DNA of 64,000 nt from NCBI GenBank assembly GCA_963716005.1, contig OY970285.1, forward strand, positions 434,001-498,000, in the 5' to 3' direction. Positions 37,442 through 45,408 of this stretch are shown piece by piece. Each line of letters starts with the position of its first letter. Position 1 is the first letter of the stretch. This stretch comes from CAVRUF01 sp963716005 (GTDB lineage Bacteria; Actinomycetota; Thermoleophilia; Gaiellales; Gaiellaceae). A model generated the notes under the pieces. The model was not told the origin of the DNA. It was given only the letters and a program-made list of their open reading frames with translations, and did not search any database. Made by a program: the position numbers and the translations under genes.

Positions 37442-38143
37442 ATGTTTCGGAACTCGGCTCGCTACTACGACGCGCTCTACGCCTGGAAGGACTATCCCGC
37501 GGAAGCGGCGCGGCTTCGGGAGCTCATCGCCGAGCGCGTCCCACACGCACGGACGCTCCTCGATGTCGCCTGCGGCACCGGGATCCACCTCGCCGATCTC
37601 GCCGAGGACTACGACGTCGAGGGTGTCGATCTCGACCCCGAGATGCTCGCCATCGCTCATGAGCGCGTGCCGATCGTTCGCCTCCACGAGGGCGACATGG
37701 TCGACTTCGACCTCGGCCGCGAGTTCGACGTGGTCACGTGCCTCTTCTCCAGCATCGGGTACGCGGTCACGCGCGAGCGGCTGTGGCAGGCCGTCGCGTC
37801 GATGGCGCGCCACGTCTCGCCGGGCGGCATCCTCATGCTGGAACCATGGATCACGCCTGAGGCCTGGATGCCGGAGCACGTCCATGCGCTGTTCGTGGAC
37901 GAGCCCGATCTGAAGATCGCGCGCATGAACCGCGGCGCGCCGCTCGGCGATTCGATCGTCCTGGAGTTCGAGTATCTCGTCGCCACGCCGGACGGAATCG
38001 AGCACTTCACGGAGCGGCACGAGGCCGGCATGTTCACCAACGAGGACTACCGCGAGGCATTCGAGGCTGCCGGGCTCGACGTCGAGCTCGATCCCGAGGG
38101 GCTCATGGGCCGCGGCCTCTACATCGGCTCGCGTGGCGCGTAG
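37442..38143 (+). CDS. SAM-dependent class I methyltransferase
   Basis: 233 residues. Rossmann-fold methyltransferase with motif I LLDVACGTGIHLADLAEDYD, the ribose-binding acidic VEGVDLDPEML, motif II EFDVVTCLFSSIGYAV and post II SPGGILMLEPWI. The N-terminal YYDALYAWKDYPAEA is common in the UbiE/DesVI-like group, including dTDP-amino sugar N-methyltransferases (DesVI, TylM1), which share the 'MF..sArYYDaiY..KDY' start. The substrate is unknown. Transcription may start within repeat copy C. The 3' end overlaps nth by 11 bp. Confidence 0.9.
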   Translation: MFRNSARYYDALYAWKDYPAEAARLRELIAERVPHARTLLDVACGTGIHLADLAEDYDVEGVDLDPEMLAIAHERVPIVRLHEGDMVDFDLGREFDVVTCLFSSIGYAVTRERLWQAVASMARHVSPGGILMLEPWITPEAWMPEHVHALFVDEPDLKIARMNRGAPLGDSIVLEFEYLVATPDGIEHFTERHEAGMFTNEDYREAFEAAGLDVELDPEGLMGRGLYIGSRGA

Positions 38144-38804
38144 CTACGTCGCCGAGGCGCGCCGTCGGGTCGGGCCAAAGCGCGACCGTATCCGCCCGGT
38201 GCTCGACCGGCTCGCCGCCGAGCATCCCGACGCCGTGATCGCGCTGCGGTTTCGCTCGGACGTCGAGCTCCTGATTTCCGTGATGCTCTCGGCACAGACG
38301 ACCGACGTGACCGTGAACCGCGTCACCGAGAGGCTCTTCCAAAAGTACCGCCGTCCGGAGGACTACCTGGCCGTGACGCTCTCCGAGCTCGAGGCCGACG
38401 TTCGCCCGACCGGGACGTTTCGCCAGAAGGCGCGGAACCTCCAGGGAGCGATGCGGATGCTCCTCGAGGAGTACGACGGCGAAGTTCCGACGACGATCGA
38501 TGAGCTCGTCCGGCTCCCCGGCGTCGGCCGCAAGACCGCGAACGTGGTCGCATCGGAGCGCGGCTCGCCGCAAGGGATCGTCGTGGACACACACGTGCGC
38601 CGGCTCTCGCAGCGGCTCGGCTTCACGCGCCGCGAGGATCCCGTCCACATCGAGCGCGACCTCGTCCGACTCGTGCCACGCGCCGACTGGGCGCGCTTCC
38701 CACACCTCCTCATCTGGCACGGAAGGCGAGTCTGTGACGCGCGGCGGCCGCGGTGTGAGGACTGCGTGCTCTGGGATCTGTGCCCGTCTAGCCGAGTGCG
38801 ATAA
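38133..38804 (+). CDS. nth: Endonuclease III
   Basis: DNA glycosylase/AP lyase removing oxidised pyrimidines. 223 residues. Helix-hairpin-helix LPGVGRKTANVV with catalytic Lys, catalytic Asp in VVDTHVRRLSQRLG, and the [4Fe-4S] pattern C-x6-C-x2-C-x5-C in CDARRPRCEDCVLWDLC. N-terminal LISVMLSAQTTDVTVNRVTE is diagnostic. It overlaps the methyltransferase by 11 bp and the convergent EamA gene by 17 bp. Confidence 0.97.
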   Translation: MARSYVAEARRRVGPKRDRIRPVLDRLAAEHPDAVIALRFRSDVELLISVMLSAQTTDVTVNRVTERLFQKYRRPEDYLAVTLSELEADVRPTGTFRQKARNLQGAMRMLLEEYDGEVPTTIDELVRLPGVGRKTANVVASERGSPQGIVVDTHVRRLSQRLGFTRREDPVHIERDLVRLVPRADWARFPHLLIWHGRRVCDARRPRCEDCVLWDLCPSSRVR

Positions 38805-39612
38805 GGGCGACGCCGACAACGACGACGAATGCGCCTGCCAGCCGCTGGCCGGTCACGCGCTCGTGCAGGATCAGCGCGGCCATGCCTGTGGCGATCACGA
38901 CGCCGGTCTCCCGGACTGCGGCGACGGGTGCGGCGGGGGCGCGCTGCAGCGCGGCGAGAATGAGCGCGAACGCGGAGAACATCGCGATCCCGGCCGCGAC
39001 CGCCTGCCAGCGAAGCTCGAGCCGGAGCGCCGAGCGCCCCTTCGCATAGCCGATCCCGAGCGCGTAGAGGATGGCCGGGCCGACCAGCACGAGCTCGAGG
39101 TACGGAAGCGGTGCGGCGTGGTTCATGCCCTCCTTGTCCACGAGCGTGTAGCCGGCGATCGTGACGGCGACGAGGAGGGCGAGGATCGTCCCCCGCGTGT
39201 CGGCGTTACCGCGCAAGCCGCGGACGAGGATGACGCCGATGCCGACCGCGACGACGCCCATGGCCTGCGCGGTCGAGATGTGCCTGCCGAGGGCGATCGT
39301 CGCCCCGGCGAGGACGAGCACAGGCGCGACTCCGCGGGCGAGCGGATAGACGAGCCCGAGCTCGGAGCGGTGGTAGGCGGCCGCGAGGAGGATGAAGTAC
39401 GCGAGCTCGAGCGCGGCGCTCGCTGCGATGTACGGCCAGGCGGCGCGCTCGACGTCCCAGGCGACGATCGCGACGGGGGCGAAGACGACCGCGGCGACGA
39501 CGAGCGCGACGGCGGTCGCCGCTTCCGAGTCCTTCGCGCCCGCGAGGAGCATGTTCCAGCTCGCGTGCAGGAACGCGGCCGCGAACGCGAGGAGGAGAGC
39601 GGAGACCGGCAC
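38788..39612 (-). CDS. EamA/DMT-family transporter
   Basis: 274 residues from GTG 39612 (an upstream TTG/ATG-type extension is possible but unsupported). Ten membrane helices forming two EamA repeats: first half LLLAFAAAFLHASWNMLLA..., with YPLARGVAPVLVLAG, second half GYTLVDKEGMNH..., with AAVRETGVVIATGMAAL and LHERVTGQRLAGA. The substrate (amino acid, nucleotide sugar or drug) cannot be inferred. Convergent with nth. Confidence 0.88.
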   Translation of the reverse strand: MPVSALLLAFAAAFLHASWNMLLAGAKDSEAATAVALVVAAVVFAPVAIVAWDVERAAWPYIAASAALELAYFILLAAAYHRSELGLVYPLARGVAPVLVLAGATIALGRHISTAQAMGVVAVGIGVILVRGLRGNADTRGTILALLVAVTIAGYTLVDKEGMNHAAPLPYLELVLVGPAILYALGIGYAKGRSALRLELRWQAVAAGIAMFSAFALILAALQRAPAAPVAAVRETGVVIATGMAALILHERVTGQRLAGAFVVVVGVALIALG

Positions 39613-39682
39613 GCGGCGAGCGTACTCAGATTCGTTTCGAAGTTGGCACAAAGCGACTCGCGGCGCGGCCTACGCTGAAGCC

Positions 39683-39988
39683 ATGCGCGCAATCGACCTC
39701 GCCGTGTTCGCCGATGTCCTCGCCGGGCGGGCGTCGACGCTCGCCGCGCATCTCGCGCGCACGCGCGACGCGATCCGCCAGGGCGCGATCGAGCGCGAGA
39801 TCCGCGGCCAGCTCGACGGCGAGACGGTCGAGCGGCTCGAGGCGCTGGGAGTGCTCTCGCGAGCGGACGCGCGAGCGCAGCGCGAGGAAGCGGCGCGGCT
39901 AGCCGCCGACCTGCGGGCGGTCGAGCGTCTCCAGGCCTGGGTCGAGGAGCGGCTGTTCGAGGCGCGGGAGGAGCGGGATGCGGCCTGA
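39683..39988 (+). CDS. Conserved helical hypothetical protein
   Basis: 101 residues from ATG 39683. It is almost entirely charged helix: LAVFADVLAGRASTLAAHLA, REIRGQLDGETVERLEALGV, LRAVERLQAWVEERLFEARE. No Cys, no membrane segment and no known motif. Possibly a small coiled-coil dimer. Unrecognised. A few bases separate its end from the convergent PAS gene. Confidence 0.6.
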   Translation: MRAIDLAVFADVLAGRASTLAAHLARTRDAIRQGAIEREIRGQLDGETVERLEALGVLSRADARAQREEAARLAADLRAVERLQAWVEERLFEAREERDAA

Positions 39989-39993
39989 GCCGG

Positions 39994-40440
39994 CTAGACC
40001 GCGGGCGCGATCGCGACGAGCAGGCCGCCGTCTTCGTCGTACGCCGGGAAGAAGTCCGCCTTCACCGGTTTCTGAACGCCCGACTTCGTCGTCAGCGTCA
40101 GCTGCTTGCCGAGCTGGCGGACGCCCCATTCCACGGCCACTTCCGCCGGGCTCGGCCCGTCGCCGCCGTTCAGGTGGAGGACGTCCACGATCTCGCGCCC
40201 CATGAGATCCGACTCGGTGAAGCCGGTCAGCTCGAAGACGCCGCGGCCGACGGCGAGCACGCGCCGCTCACGATCGCAGACGAGAAACCCTGTCGTCGGG
40301 CCCGGGTAGTAGTCGTCCATGAGCTCGAACAGGAACCCGAACCCGCAGTTCGGACACCCGACCGACTGGTGCGTCAGGCCGTCGCGGCGGTCGTGGTCGA
40401 TCGAGCGCCGCTTGCAGTTCGGGCAAATGAAGTAGGGCAC
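39994..40440 (-). CDS. Zinc-ribbon plus PAS domain sensor protein
   Basis: 148 residues. Residues 1-36 are a zinc ribbon with the Cys pairs FICPNCKRRS and VGCPNCGFGF; residues ~45-145 are a PAS domain (GFLVCDRERRVLAVGRGVFE, DLMGREIVDVLHL, VKADFFPAYDEDGGLLVAI). No kinase or output domain. It may bind a redox or metal ligand and act by protein contact. It lies downstream of the diverged repeat copy D, its likely promoter region, and follows trxB with opposite neighbours on the same strand. Confidence 0.8.
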   Translation of the reverse strand: MPYFICPNCKRRSIDHDRRDGLTHQSVGCPNCGFGFLFELMDDYYPGPTTGFLVCDRERRVLAVGRGVFELTGFTESDLMGREIVDVLHLNGGDGPSPAEVAVEWGVRQLGKQLTLTTKSGVQKPVKADFFPAYDEDGGLLVAIAPAV

Positions 40441-40502
40441 GTGGCGATGCTAGCTCCGCGCCCAGCGGTCGGGCGCTCGACCTGTCGTGGCGATGCCCGG
40501 CG

Positions 40503-40570
40503 TCCGGGGCACCCCAGCCCACCACCCGCTTTCGAGCGTACAACCGAATTCCGCGCGTGTGTGTGACGGT
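40503..40570 (-). repeat. Diverged intergenic repeat element, copy D
   Basis: On the minus strand: CACACACGCGCGGAATTCGG, TTGTACGCTCGAAAGCG, then GGGTGGTGGGCTGGGGTGCCCCGGAC. The upstream half aligns with copies A-C (ACGCG...TTCGG..TACGCTCGA) and the downstream half keeps a G/C-rich dyad (GGGGTGCCCC) but not the exact core. It precedes the zinc-ribbon/PAS gene by about 65 bp. Homology to A-C is suggestive, not proven. Confidence 0.45.
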
Positions 40571-40614
40571 TGCGCCGGCTTCGCGCCCAGAGTGCGCCAG
40601 AAGACGCTCGGACG

Positions 40615-41577
40615 CTACGACGCCGCGAGCGCGACCGCTGCGGCGGCTTCCTGCTCCGAGAGGAACCGCTCCGCGTCGAGCGCGGCCATGCAGCCCATCC
40701 CGGCCGCGGTCACGGCCTGGCGGTAGACGTGATCGACCACGTCGCCGGCGGCGAAGACGCCCTCGATGTTCGTGATCGTCGTCTTGCCCTCGGTGAGGAG
40801 GTAGCCGTCCTCGTCCATGTCGAGCTGGCCGAGGAAGAGCTCCGACGCCGGGTCGTGCCCGATCGCGACGAACACGCCCTCGACCGGGAGGACGGAGGTC
40901 TCGTCCGTCTTCACGTTGCGGATCCGGAGGCCCTCGAGCTTCGGGTCGCCGATCATCTCCTCGACGACCGTGTCGAGGACGAGCTCGATCTTGTCGTTCG
41001 CGCGGACGCGGTCGACCATGATCGGCGAGGCGCGGAACTGGTCGCGCCGGTGGATCAGGTTGACCTTCGAGGCGAAGCGCGTGAGGAAGAGCGCCTCCTC
41101 CATGGCCGAGTCGCCGCCGCCGACGACCGCGATCTCCTTGTCGCGGTAGAAGGCGCCGTCGCACGTGGCGCAGTAGGTGACGCCGAAGCCCTGGAGCCGC
41201 TTCTCGGACTCGAGCCCGAGCTGCCGCGCGTTCGCGCCGGTCGAGACGATGACCGAGTCGGCCAGGTACTCCTTGTCGCCGATCCACACGCGGAACGGCC
41301 GGCTCGAGAAGTCGACCTTGGTGACGTTGTCGGTGACGAACTCCGCGCCGAACCGTGCGGACTGAGCTCGGAAGTCCTGCATCATCTGCGGGCCCATGAC
41401 GCCCTCGGGGTAGCCCGGGTAGTTCTCGACGTCGCTCGTGATCATGAGCTGGCCGCCCCACGGGAACCCCTCGATGACGAGCGGCTCCAGGTTGGCGCGC
41501 GCGCTGTAGAGCGCAGCGGTGTAGCCGGAGGGGCCTCCTCCGATCACGATCAGCTTTCTCGCCTCGTGTTCGCTCAC
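40615..41577 (-). CDS. trxB: Thioredoxin reductase
   Basis: FAD enzyme that reduces thioredoxin with NADPH. 320 residues from GTG 41577, with AAAGGA just upstream; an in-frame TTG at 41595 is less likely. Motifs: FAD-binding VIGGGPSGYTAALYSARANL, redox pair VTYCATCDGAFY, NADPH-binding VVGGGDSAMEEALFLT and FAAGDVVDHVYRQAVTAAG. No thioredoxin gene is adjacent, but the TlpA/CcdA system elsewhere in the window depends on reduced thioredoxin. Confidence 0.96.
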   Translation of the reverse strand: MSEHEARKLIVIGGGPSGYTAALYSARANLEPLVIEGFPWGGQLMITSDVENYPGYPEGVMGPQMMQDFRAQSARFGAEFVTDNVTKVDFSSRPFRVWIGDKEYLADSVIVSTGANARQLGLESEKRLQGFGVTYCATCDGAFYRDKEIAVVGGGDSAMEEALFLTRFASKVNLIHRRDQFRASPIMVDRVRANDKIELVLDTVVEEMIGDPKLEGLRIRNVKTDETSVLPVEGVFVAIGHDPASELFLGQLDMDEDGYLLTEGKTTITNIEGVFAAGDVVDHVYRQAVTAAGMGCMAALDAERFLSEQEAAAAVALAAS

Positions 41578-41695
41578 GCTGTCCTTTCGAATCAACTGAA
41601 GAAATCTCTACTGGAGAAAACGACCGAAACCCTGCGCATGTTCCGCCCGCAGGGCCAGGTAGAGCCAGGATAGCGGCGGCTCTGGCCGGATCCGG

Positions 41696-42898
41696 CTAGG
41701 CCACTTCGAGCGTGCGCTGCTGGAGCTCGAGGACGTCCTCGGAGCTCTCGACGAGCTCGGGCGCCTGGGGCGCCTGGGTCGCGCGGTCGAGCGGCTCGAG
41801 CGGGTCGATCTCCTTCGTCCCGCCCGCGCCGTGGTCGGCCAGCTTCCGCGTTGCCGGGAGGACGCGCCGCTCGAGCGAGCCGATCGTCTCGTTGTACGCC
41901 GTGACCGCCCCGTCGAGCCTGCCGCCGAGCTTCGCCAGGTGCTCGCCCATCGTCGCGATCCGCGTGTAGACCTCGCGGCCGAGCTCGCTGACTGCCCGTG
42001 CGCTCTCGGCGACCGTCTCCTGCTGCCAGCCGTGCGCGACCGCGCGGAGCAGCGCGATCAGGGTCGTCGGCGTCGCGACGATCACGCGCTTGCCGGTCGC
42101 CTCCTCGAGGAGCGCCGGCTCGTGCATGAGCGCCGCGCTGTAGAACGCCTCGCCCGGGATGAACAGGACGACGAACTCGGGCGACGGCTGGAACTGCTCC
42201 CAGTAGCTCTTCTGGGAGAGCTTCTGGATGTGCTGGCGGATCTGGTTCACGTGGTCGCCGAGCCGGGCCGAGCGCGTCGCCTCGTCGGTCGCCTCGATCG
42301 CGCGGAGGTACGCCTCGAGCGGCACCTTCGCGTCGACCACGATGTTCTTCCCGCCGGGGAGCCGGACGATCAGGTCGGGACGCAGCCGCCGCTCGTCCAC
42401 GGTCACGGTCGTCTGCTCGGTGAAGTCGCAGTGCGAGAGCATCCCGGCCATCTCGACCACGCGGCGCAGCTGCATCTCGCCCCAGCGCCCGCGCGCGGCG
42501 GGAGCGCGCAGCGCGGTCACGAGGTTGCCGGTCTCGGAGACGAGCTTCTCCTGGCTTTCGGCCAGCGTGCGCACCTGCGTGGAGAGCGAGCCGTACGCCT
42601 CGCGGCGCTGGTTCTCGAGCGCCTGGCTCTGGACGTCGACCTTCTCCAGCGACTCGCGGATCGGCTTCACGAGGTTCGAGAGCGCCTCGCGGCTCATCTC
42701 GTCGCGACGCCTCGCCTCCGCGTCGACGCGGGCCAGCGACTCCTGCACCGTCTGAGCGGAAAGCGACCGGAACGTGGTCTCGAGATCGGGCTGCGCCTCG
42801 AGCTTCGCGCTCAGCTCGGCTACACGCGTGCGCGCGTGGCTCCAGGCGATGAACGCGCCCAGGAGAGCACCTGCCAATGCGACGAAAACGTAGGTCAT
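41696..42898 (-). CDS. rmuC: RmuC family DNA recombination protein
   Basis: 400 residues from ATG 42898. One N-terminal membrane helix (TYVFVALAGALLGAFIAW), a long coiled coil (~30-140), and the RmuC core with RGRWGEMQLRRVVEMAGML, RPDLIVRLPGGKNIVVDAKV (nuclease-like Asp/Lys), VVLFIPGEAFYSAAL and VIVATPTTLIALLRAVAHGW. RmuC limits inverted-repeat rearrangements in E. coli; the mechanism is not settled. The C-terminus has a variable tail. Divergent from the nitrilase gene. Confidence 0.94.
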   Translation of the reverse strand: MTYVFVALAGALLGAFIAWSHARTRVAELSAKLEAQPDLETTFRSLSAQTVQESLARVDAEARRRDEMSREALSNLVKPIRESLEKVDVQSQALENQRREAYGSLSTQVRTLAESQEKLVSETGNLVTALRAPAARGRWGEMQLRRVVEMAGMLSHCDFTEQTTVTVDERRLRPDLIVRLPGGKNIVVDAKVPLEAYLRAIEATDEATRSARLGDHVNQIRQHIQKLSQKSYWEQFQPSPEFVVLFIPGEAFYSAALMHEPALLEEATGKRVIVATPTTLIALLRAVAHGWQQETVAESARAVSELGREVYTRIATMGEHLAKLGGRLDGAVTAYNETIGSLERRVLPATRKLADHGAGGTKEIDPLEPLDRATQAPQAPELVESSEDVLELQQRTLEVA

Positions 42899-42956
42899 GG
42901 GTCTACAAACGCTACGCAGGTAGTCGGACGACCCCGATCTGAGGTAGAACGGAGCC

Positions 42957-43880
42957 ATGCGCGATCCAGTGAAGGTCGCATGCGTCCAGGTCGAGCCGGT
43001 CATCTTCGACCGTGCCGCCACGATCGAGCGGCTCGCCGAGCGAACCGCCGAGGCTGCCGGCGAGGGCGCGCAACTCGTCGTCTTCCCCGAGGCGTTCGTC
43101 CCCGCCTATCCGTCGTCGGTGTGGGCCAAGGCGCTCGCCGGCTGGGCGGATCCGCGCGCGAAGGCGGCATTCGCGCTCCTGGCGCGTGAGTCGGTCGAGA
43201 TTCCCGGTGAAGCGTCCGAACGCATGGGGGAGGCCGCGCGCGCGAGCGGCGTGCTCGCTCGTCGTCGGGGTGACCGAGGTCGATCCGGCGCACAGCGGGA
43301 CGCTCTACAACACGCTCCTCGGCTACGACCCCGAGGGCGAGCTCGTCCTCCACCACCGCAAGCTCGTCCCCACGAACCACGAGCGGCTGATCTGGGGACC
43401 CGGCGACGGCGGTGGCCTTCGCGCGATCGAGACCTCGCTGGGCCGGCTCGGCGGCCTCATCTGCTGGGAGAACTACATGCCGCTCGCGCGGTTTTGCGCT
43501 CTACGAGTCGGGCGTGGAGATCTACGTGGCCTCGACCGCCGACGACGCGGACGAGTGGCAGGCGACGCTCGTCCACATCGCCCGGGAATCGCGCGCGTTC
43601 GTGATCGCGCCGTGCCACTTCCAGCGCTCGGCCGCGCTATCCGGACGACTTCCCGCTGCGGCATGAGATCGACGGCATCGACGTGATCGGCCGCGGCGGC
43701 AGCGCGATTCTCGGACCCGACGGCACCTACCTCGCGGGGCCGCTCTACGACGAGGAAGGGATCCTCTACGCGGAGCTCGATCCGGCGCGCTTGCACGAGG
43801 AACGGCAGCGGTTCGACCCGGCCGGCCACTACCACCGGCCGGACGTTCTGGGGCTGACGGTTCGCGGGCCTTCCGCCTAG
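42957..43880 (+). pseudogene. Nitrilase-type carbon-nitrogen hydrolase with three +1 frameshifts
   Basis: Catalytic triad residues of the nitrilase superfamily are all visible: Glu in LVVFPEAFVPAYPSSVW, Lys in HHRKLVPTNHER and Cys in GGLICWENYMPLARF. The last is typical of true nitrilases (nitrile to acid). Three +1 shifts break it near 43250, 43492 (TTTT for TTT) and 43636. Deleting one base at each gives 921 bp, 306 residues, without stops, ending HRPDVLGLTVRGPSA. The retained active site in all segments suggests recent decay or sequencing error rather than an old pseudogene. Confidence 0.82.
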
Positions 43881-43904
43881 CACCCGCTGCTACATTCACC
43901 AGCC

Positions 43905-44637
43905 GTGGCCTGACAAGCCAAAGACACCTGCTCCCCCGCGGAAAGTCCAGGCGCCGAAGGTGCGCTCATCCAGGGAGCCGCGCAGCGGCGGCGGCAACAA
44001 CAACGACGCGCATCTGGATCGCGGTCGGCGCGGCGGTGCTCGTCCTGGCCGCGATCGGCGGCGGAATCGCCCTCGCGATGGGCGGCGGCGACGACGGCCC
44101 GAGCGCCGGCGCGATCGGCGACGTCTGCGACGTGCAGACCTTCGAGGCGCTGGCACAGGATCACGTGCCGCCGGAGAAGCTCCCAAAGGACTTCGAGTAC
44201 AACTCGTACCCGCCTTCGTCCGGGCCGCACTACCCGGACCCGCTCATCTTCGGGGAGTACTCGACCGCGCTCGAGCAGAACCGCCTCCTGCACAACCTGG
44301 AGCACGGCGGCGTCGGCGTCCAGTACGGCTCGAACGTCTCGGACGAGACGATCGCCGAGCTGACCGCCTGGTATCGCGATGACCCGCGCGGGCTCATCCT
44401 CGCCCCGCTCCCCGAGGATCCGCGGGCGGCCAAGTACGCCGACTCGATCGTCCTCACCGCCTGGGTGGCCGACCGCGACGATCCGACCGATCCCACCGCG
44501 GAGCCGACGAAGCAGACCGGCGTGCTCGCCGATCTGCTCGGCCTTCGACGAGGGCGCGTTCGACGAGCTTCGTCGGCGACTACCGCGGCCACGGCCCCGA
44601 GCTCTTCACGCTCGACCAGTTAGCGCCCGGCTTCTAA
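43905..44637 (+). pseudogene. DUF3105 membrane protein with four +1 frameshifts
   Basis: Start GTG 43905, -10-like TACATT just upstream. Reconstructed: basic linker (PRKVQAPKVRSSREPR), one membrane helix (WIAVGAAVLVLAAIGGGIAL), then the DUF3105 domain with the family pattern YNSYPPSSGPHYP, LLHNLEHGGVGVQY and the end LDQLAPGF. +1 shifts near 43910, 44010, 44541 and 44568; removing them gives 729 bp, 242 residues. A rare TTA codon is present near the C-terminus. Function unknown. Confidence 0.78.
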
Positions 44638-44648
44638 GCTCGCACCTC

Positions 44649-44731
44649 GCCGGGGTGGCGGAACGGTAGACGCGGCGGACTTAAAATCCGCTGTCCTTCG
44701 GGGCGTGTGGGTTCGACTCCCACCCCCGGCA
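44649..44731 (+). tRNA. tRNA-Leu (anticodon UAA)
   Basis: 83-nt class II tRNA. Acceptor GCCGGGG/CCCCGGC, anticodon stem GCGGA/TCCGC around loop CTTAAAA (anticodon TAA), a long variable arm GTCCTTCGGGGC and T-stem GTGGG/CCCAC with TTCGACT loop; discriminator A. CCA is not encoded. It reads UUA, the rarest leucine codon in such GC-rich genomes (the bldA-type tRNA of Streptomyces). Confidence 0.96.
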
Positions 44732-44738
44732 TCACAAC

Positions 44739-44765
44739 CGACGTTGGAATCTTCGATTCCCGTCG
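44739..44765 (+). terminator. Hairpin just after tRNA-Leu
   Basis: CGACG-TT-GGAATC-TTC-GATTCC-CGTCG: an 11-bp stem interrupted by a 2-base bulge, 7 bases after the tRNA. Followed by GGGGAAAG and later a short T run, so it may be a weak terminator for the tRNA. Confidence 0.45.
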
Positions 44766-45068
44766 GGGGAAAGCACGTTTTCGTAGCCGCGTCCGCGCAG
44801 GTCGGGCGCGGCGGCCATGTTGGATGCGGACTTCTCCCGAACGATCCGCTGTGGATCGATTGGCCCGAAGACGGCGCTCTTGCCGTCCGGTTTCCGATAA
44901 GCTTGAAGTACGTGAGTCGGCCTCGCGCGAGACCGAGCTGATGGCGAAGGTGGGGGTCGGGGTCGAGGGGTCTGGGACGCCATGGGTCCTCCCATCGTCG
45001 TCGCCTGTTTGCCCGAAGCCGCGGATCTTTCCGTCCTTCCGTCGTTCGGCAAGTAGCGTTTCCCGGCC
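44766..45068. other. Intergenic region with no supported gene
   Basis: About 300 bp between the tRNA-Leu hairpin and nfeD. Open frames here have no ribosome binding site, no recognisable motif and poor codon bias. It has several short GC dyads (for example around 44975-45000, ACGCCATGGGTCCTCCCATCG) but no clear promoter or RNA. No copy of the A-D repeat was seen. Confidence 0.5.
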
Positions 45069-45398
45069 GTGATCTTCATCCTCTCGCTCTTCCTCGCCGT
45101 GTTCGTCGTCCCCTCCCCGTGGGGGCTCGCACTCGTCGTCGCCGGCGGCCTCGTGGAAGTTGGGGAAACCTGGTTCTGGCTGAATTACTCGCGGCGGCGC
45201 AAGATCCAGGCGGGGGCCGAGACGCTCATCGGCCGGCGCGCGGTGACCGTCGGCGAATGCCGCCCGCGCGGGCAGGTGCGTCTCGACGGGGAGTTCTGGG
45301 ACGCGACCTGCGAGGCCGGAGCGGACGCCGGCGTCGAGGTGCGCGTCGTCGAGCGGCACGGTCTGACGCTCACGGTCGAGCCGGAGCCGCGACCGTAG
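45069..45398 (+). CDS. NfeD-like membrane protein
   Basis: 109 residues from GTG 45069. Two hydrophobic N-terminal segments (IFILSLFLAVFVVPSPW, GLALVVAGGLVEVGETWFWL) and a cytoplasmic C-terminal beta-barrel with the NfeD signature GAETLIGRRAVTVGECRPRG, QVRLDGEFWDATC and GVEVRVVERHGLTLTVEP. NfeD proteins usually pair with stomatin/SPFH proteins; none is adjacent. Role in membrane quality control is inferred from the family. Confidence 0.85.
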   Translation: MIFILSLFLAVFVVPSPWGLALVVAGGLVEVGETWFWLNYSRRRKIQAGAETLIGRRAVTVGECRPRGQVRLDGEFWDATCEAGADAGVEVRVVERHGLTLTVEPEPRP

Positions 45399-45408
45399 AC
45401 TGCGTCTT

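Noticed and set aside
44707..45072. 120-residue plus-strand frame after tRNA-Leu
   Set aside because: It starts inside the tRNA, has no ribosome binding site and no recognisable motif.
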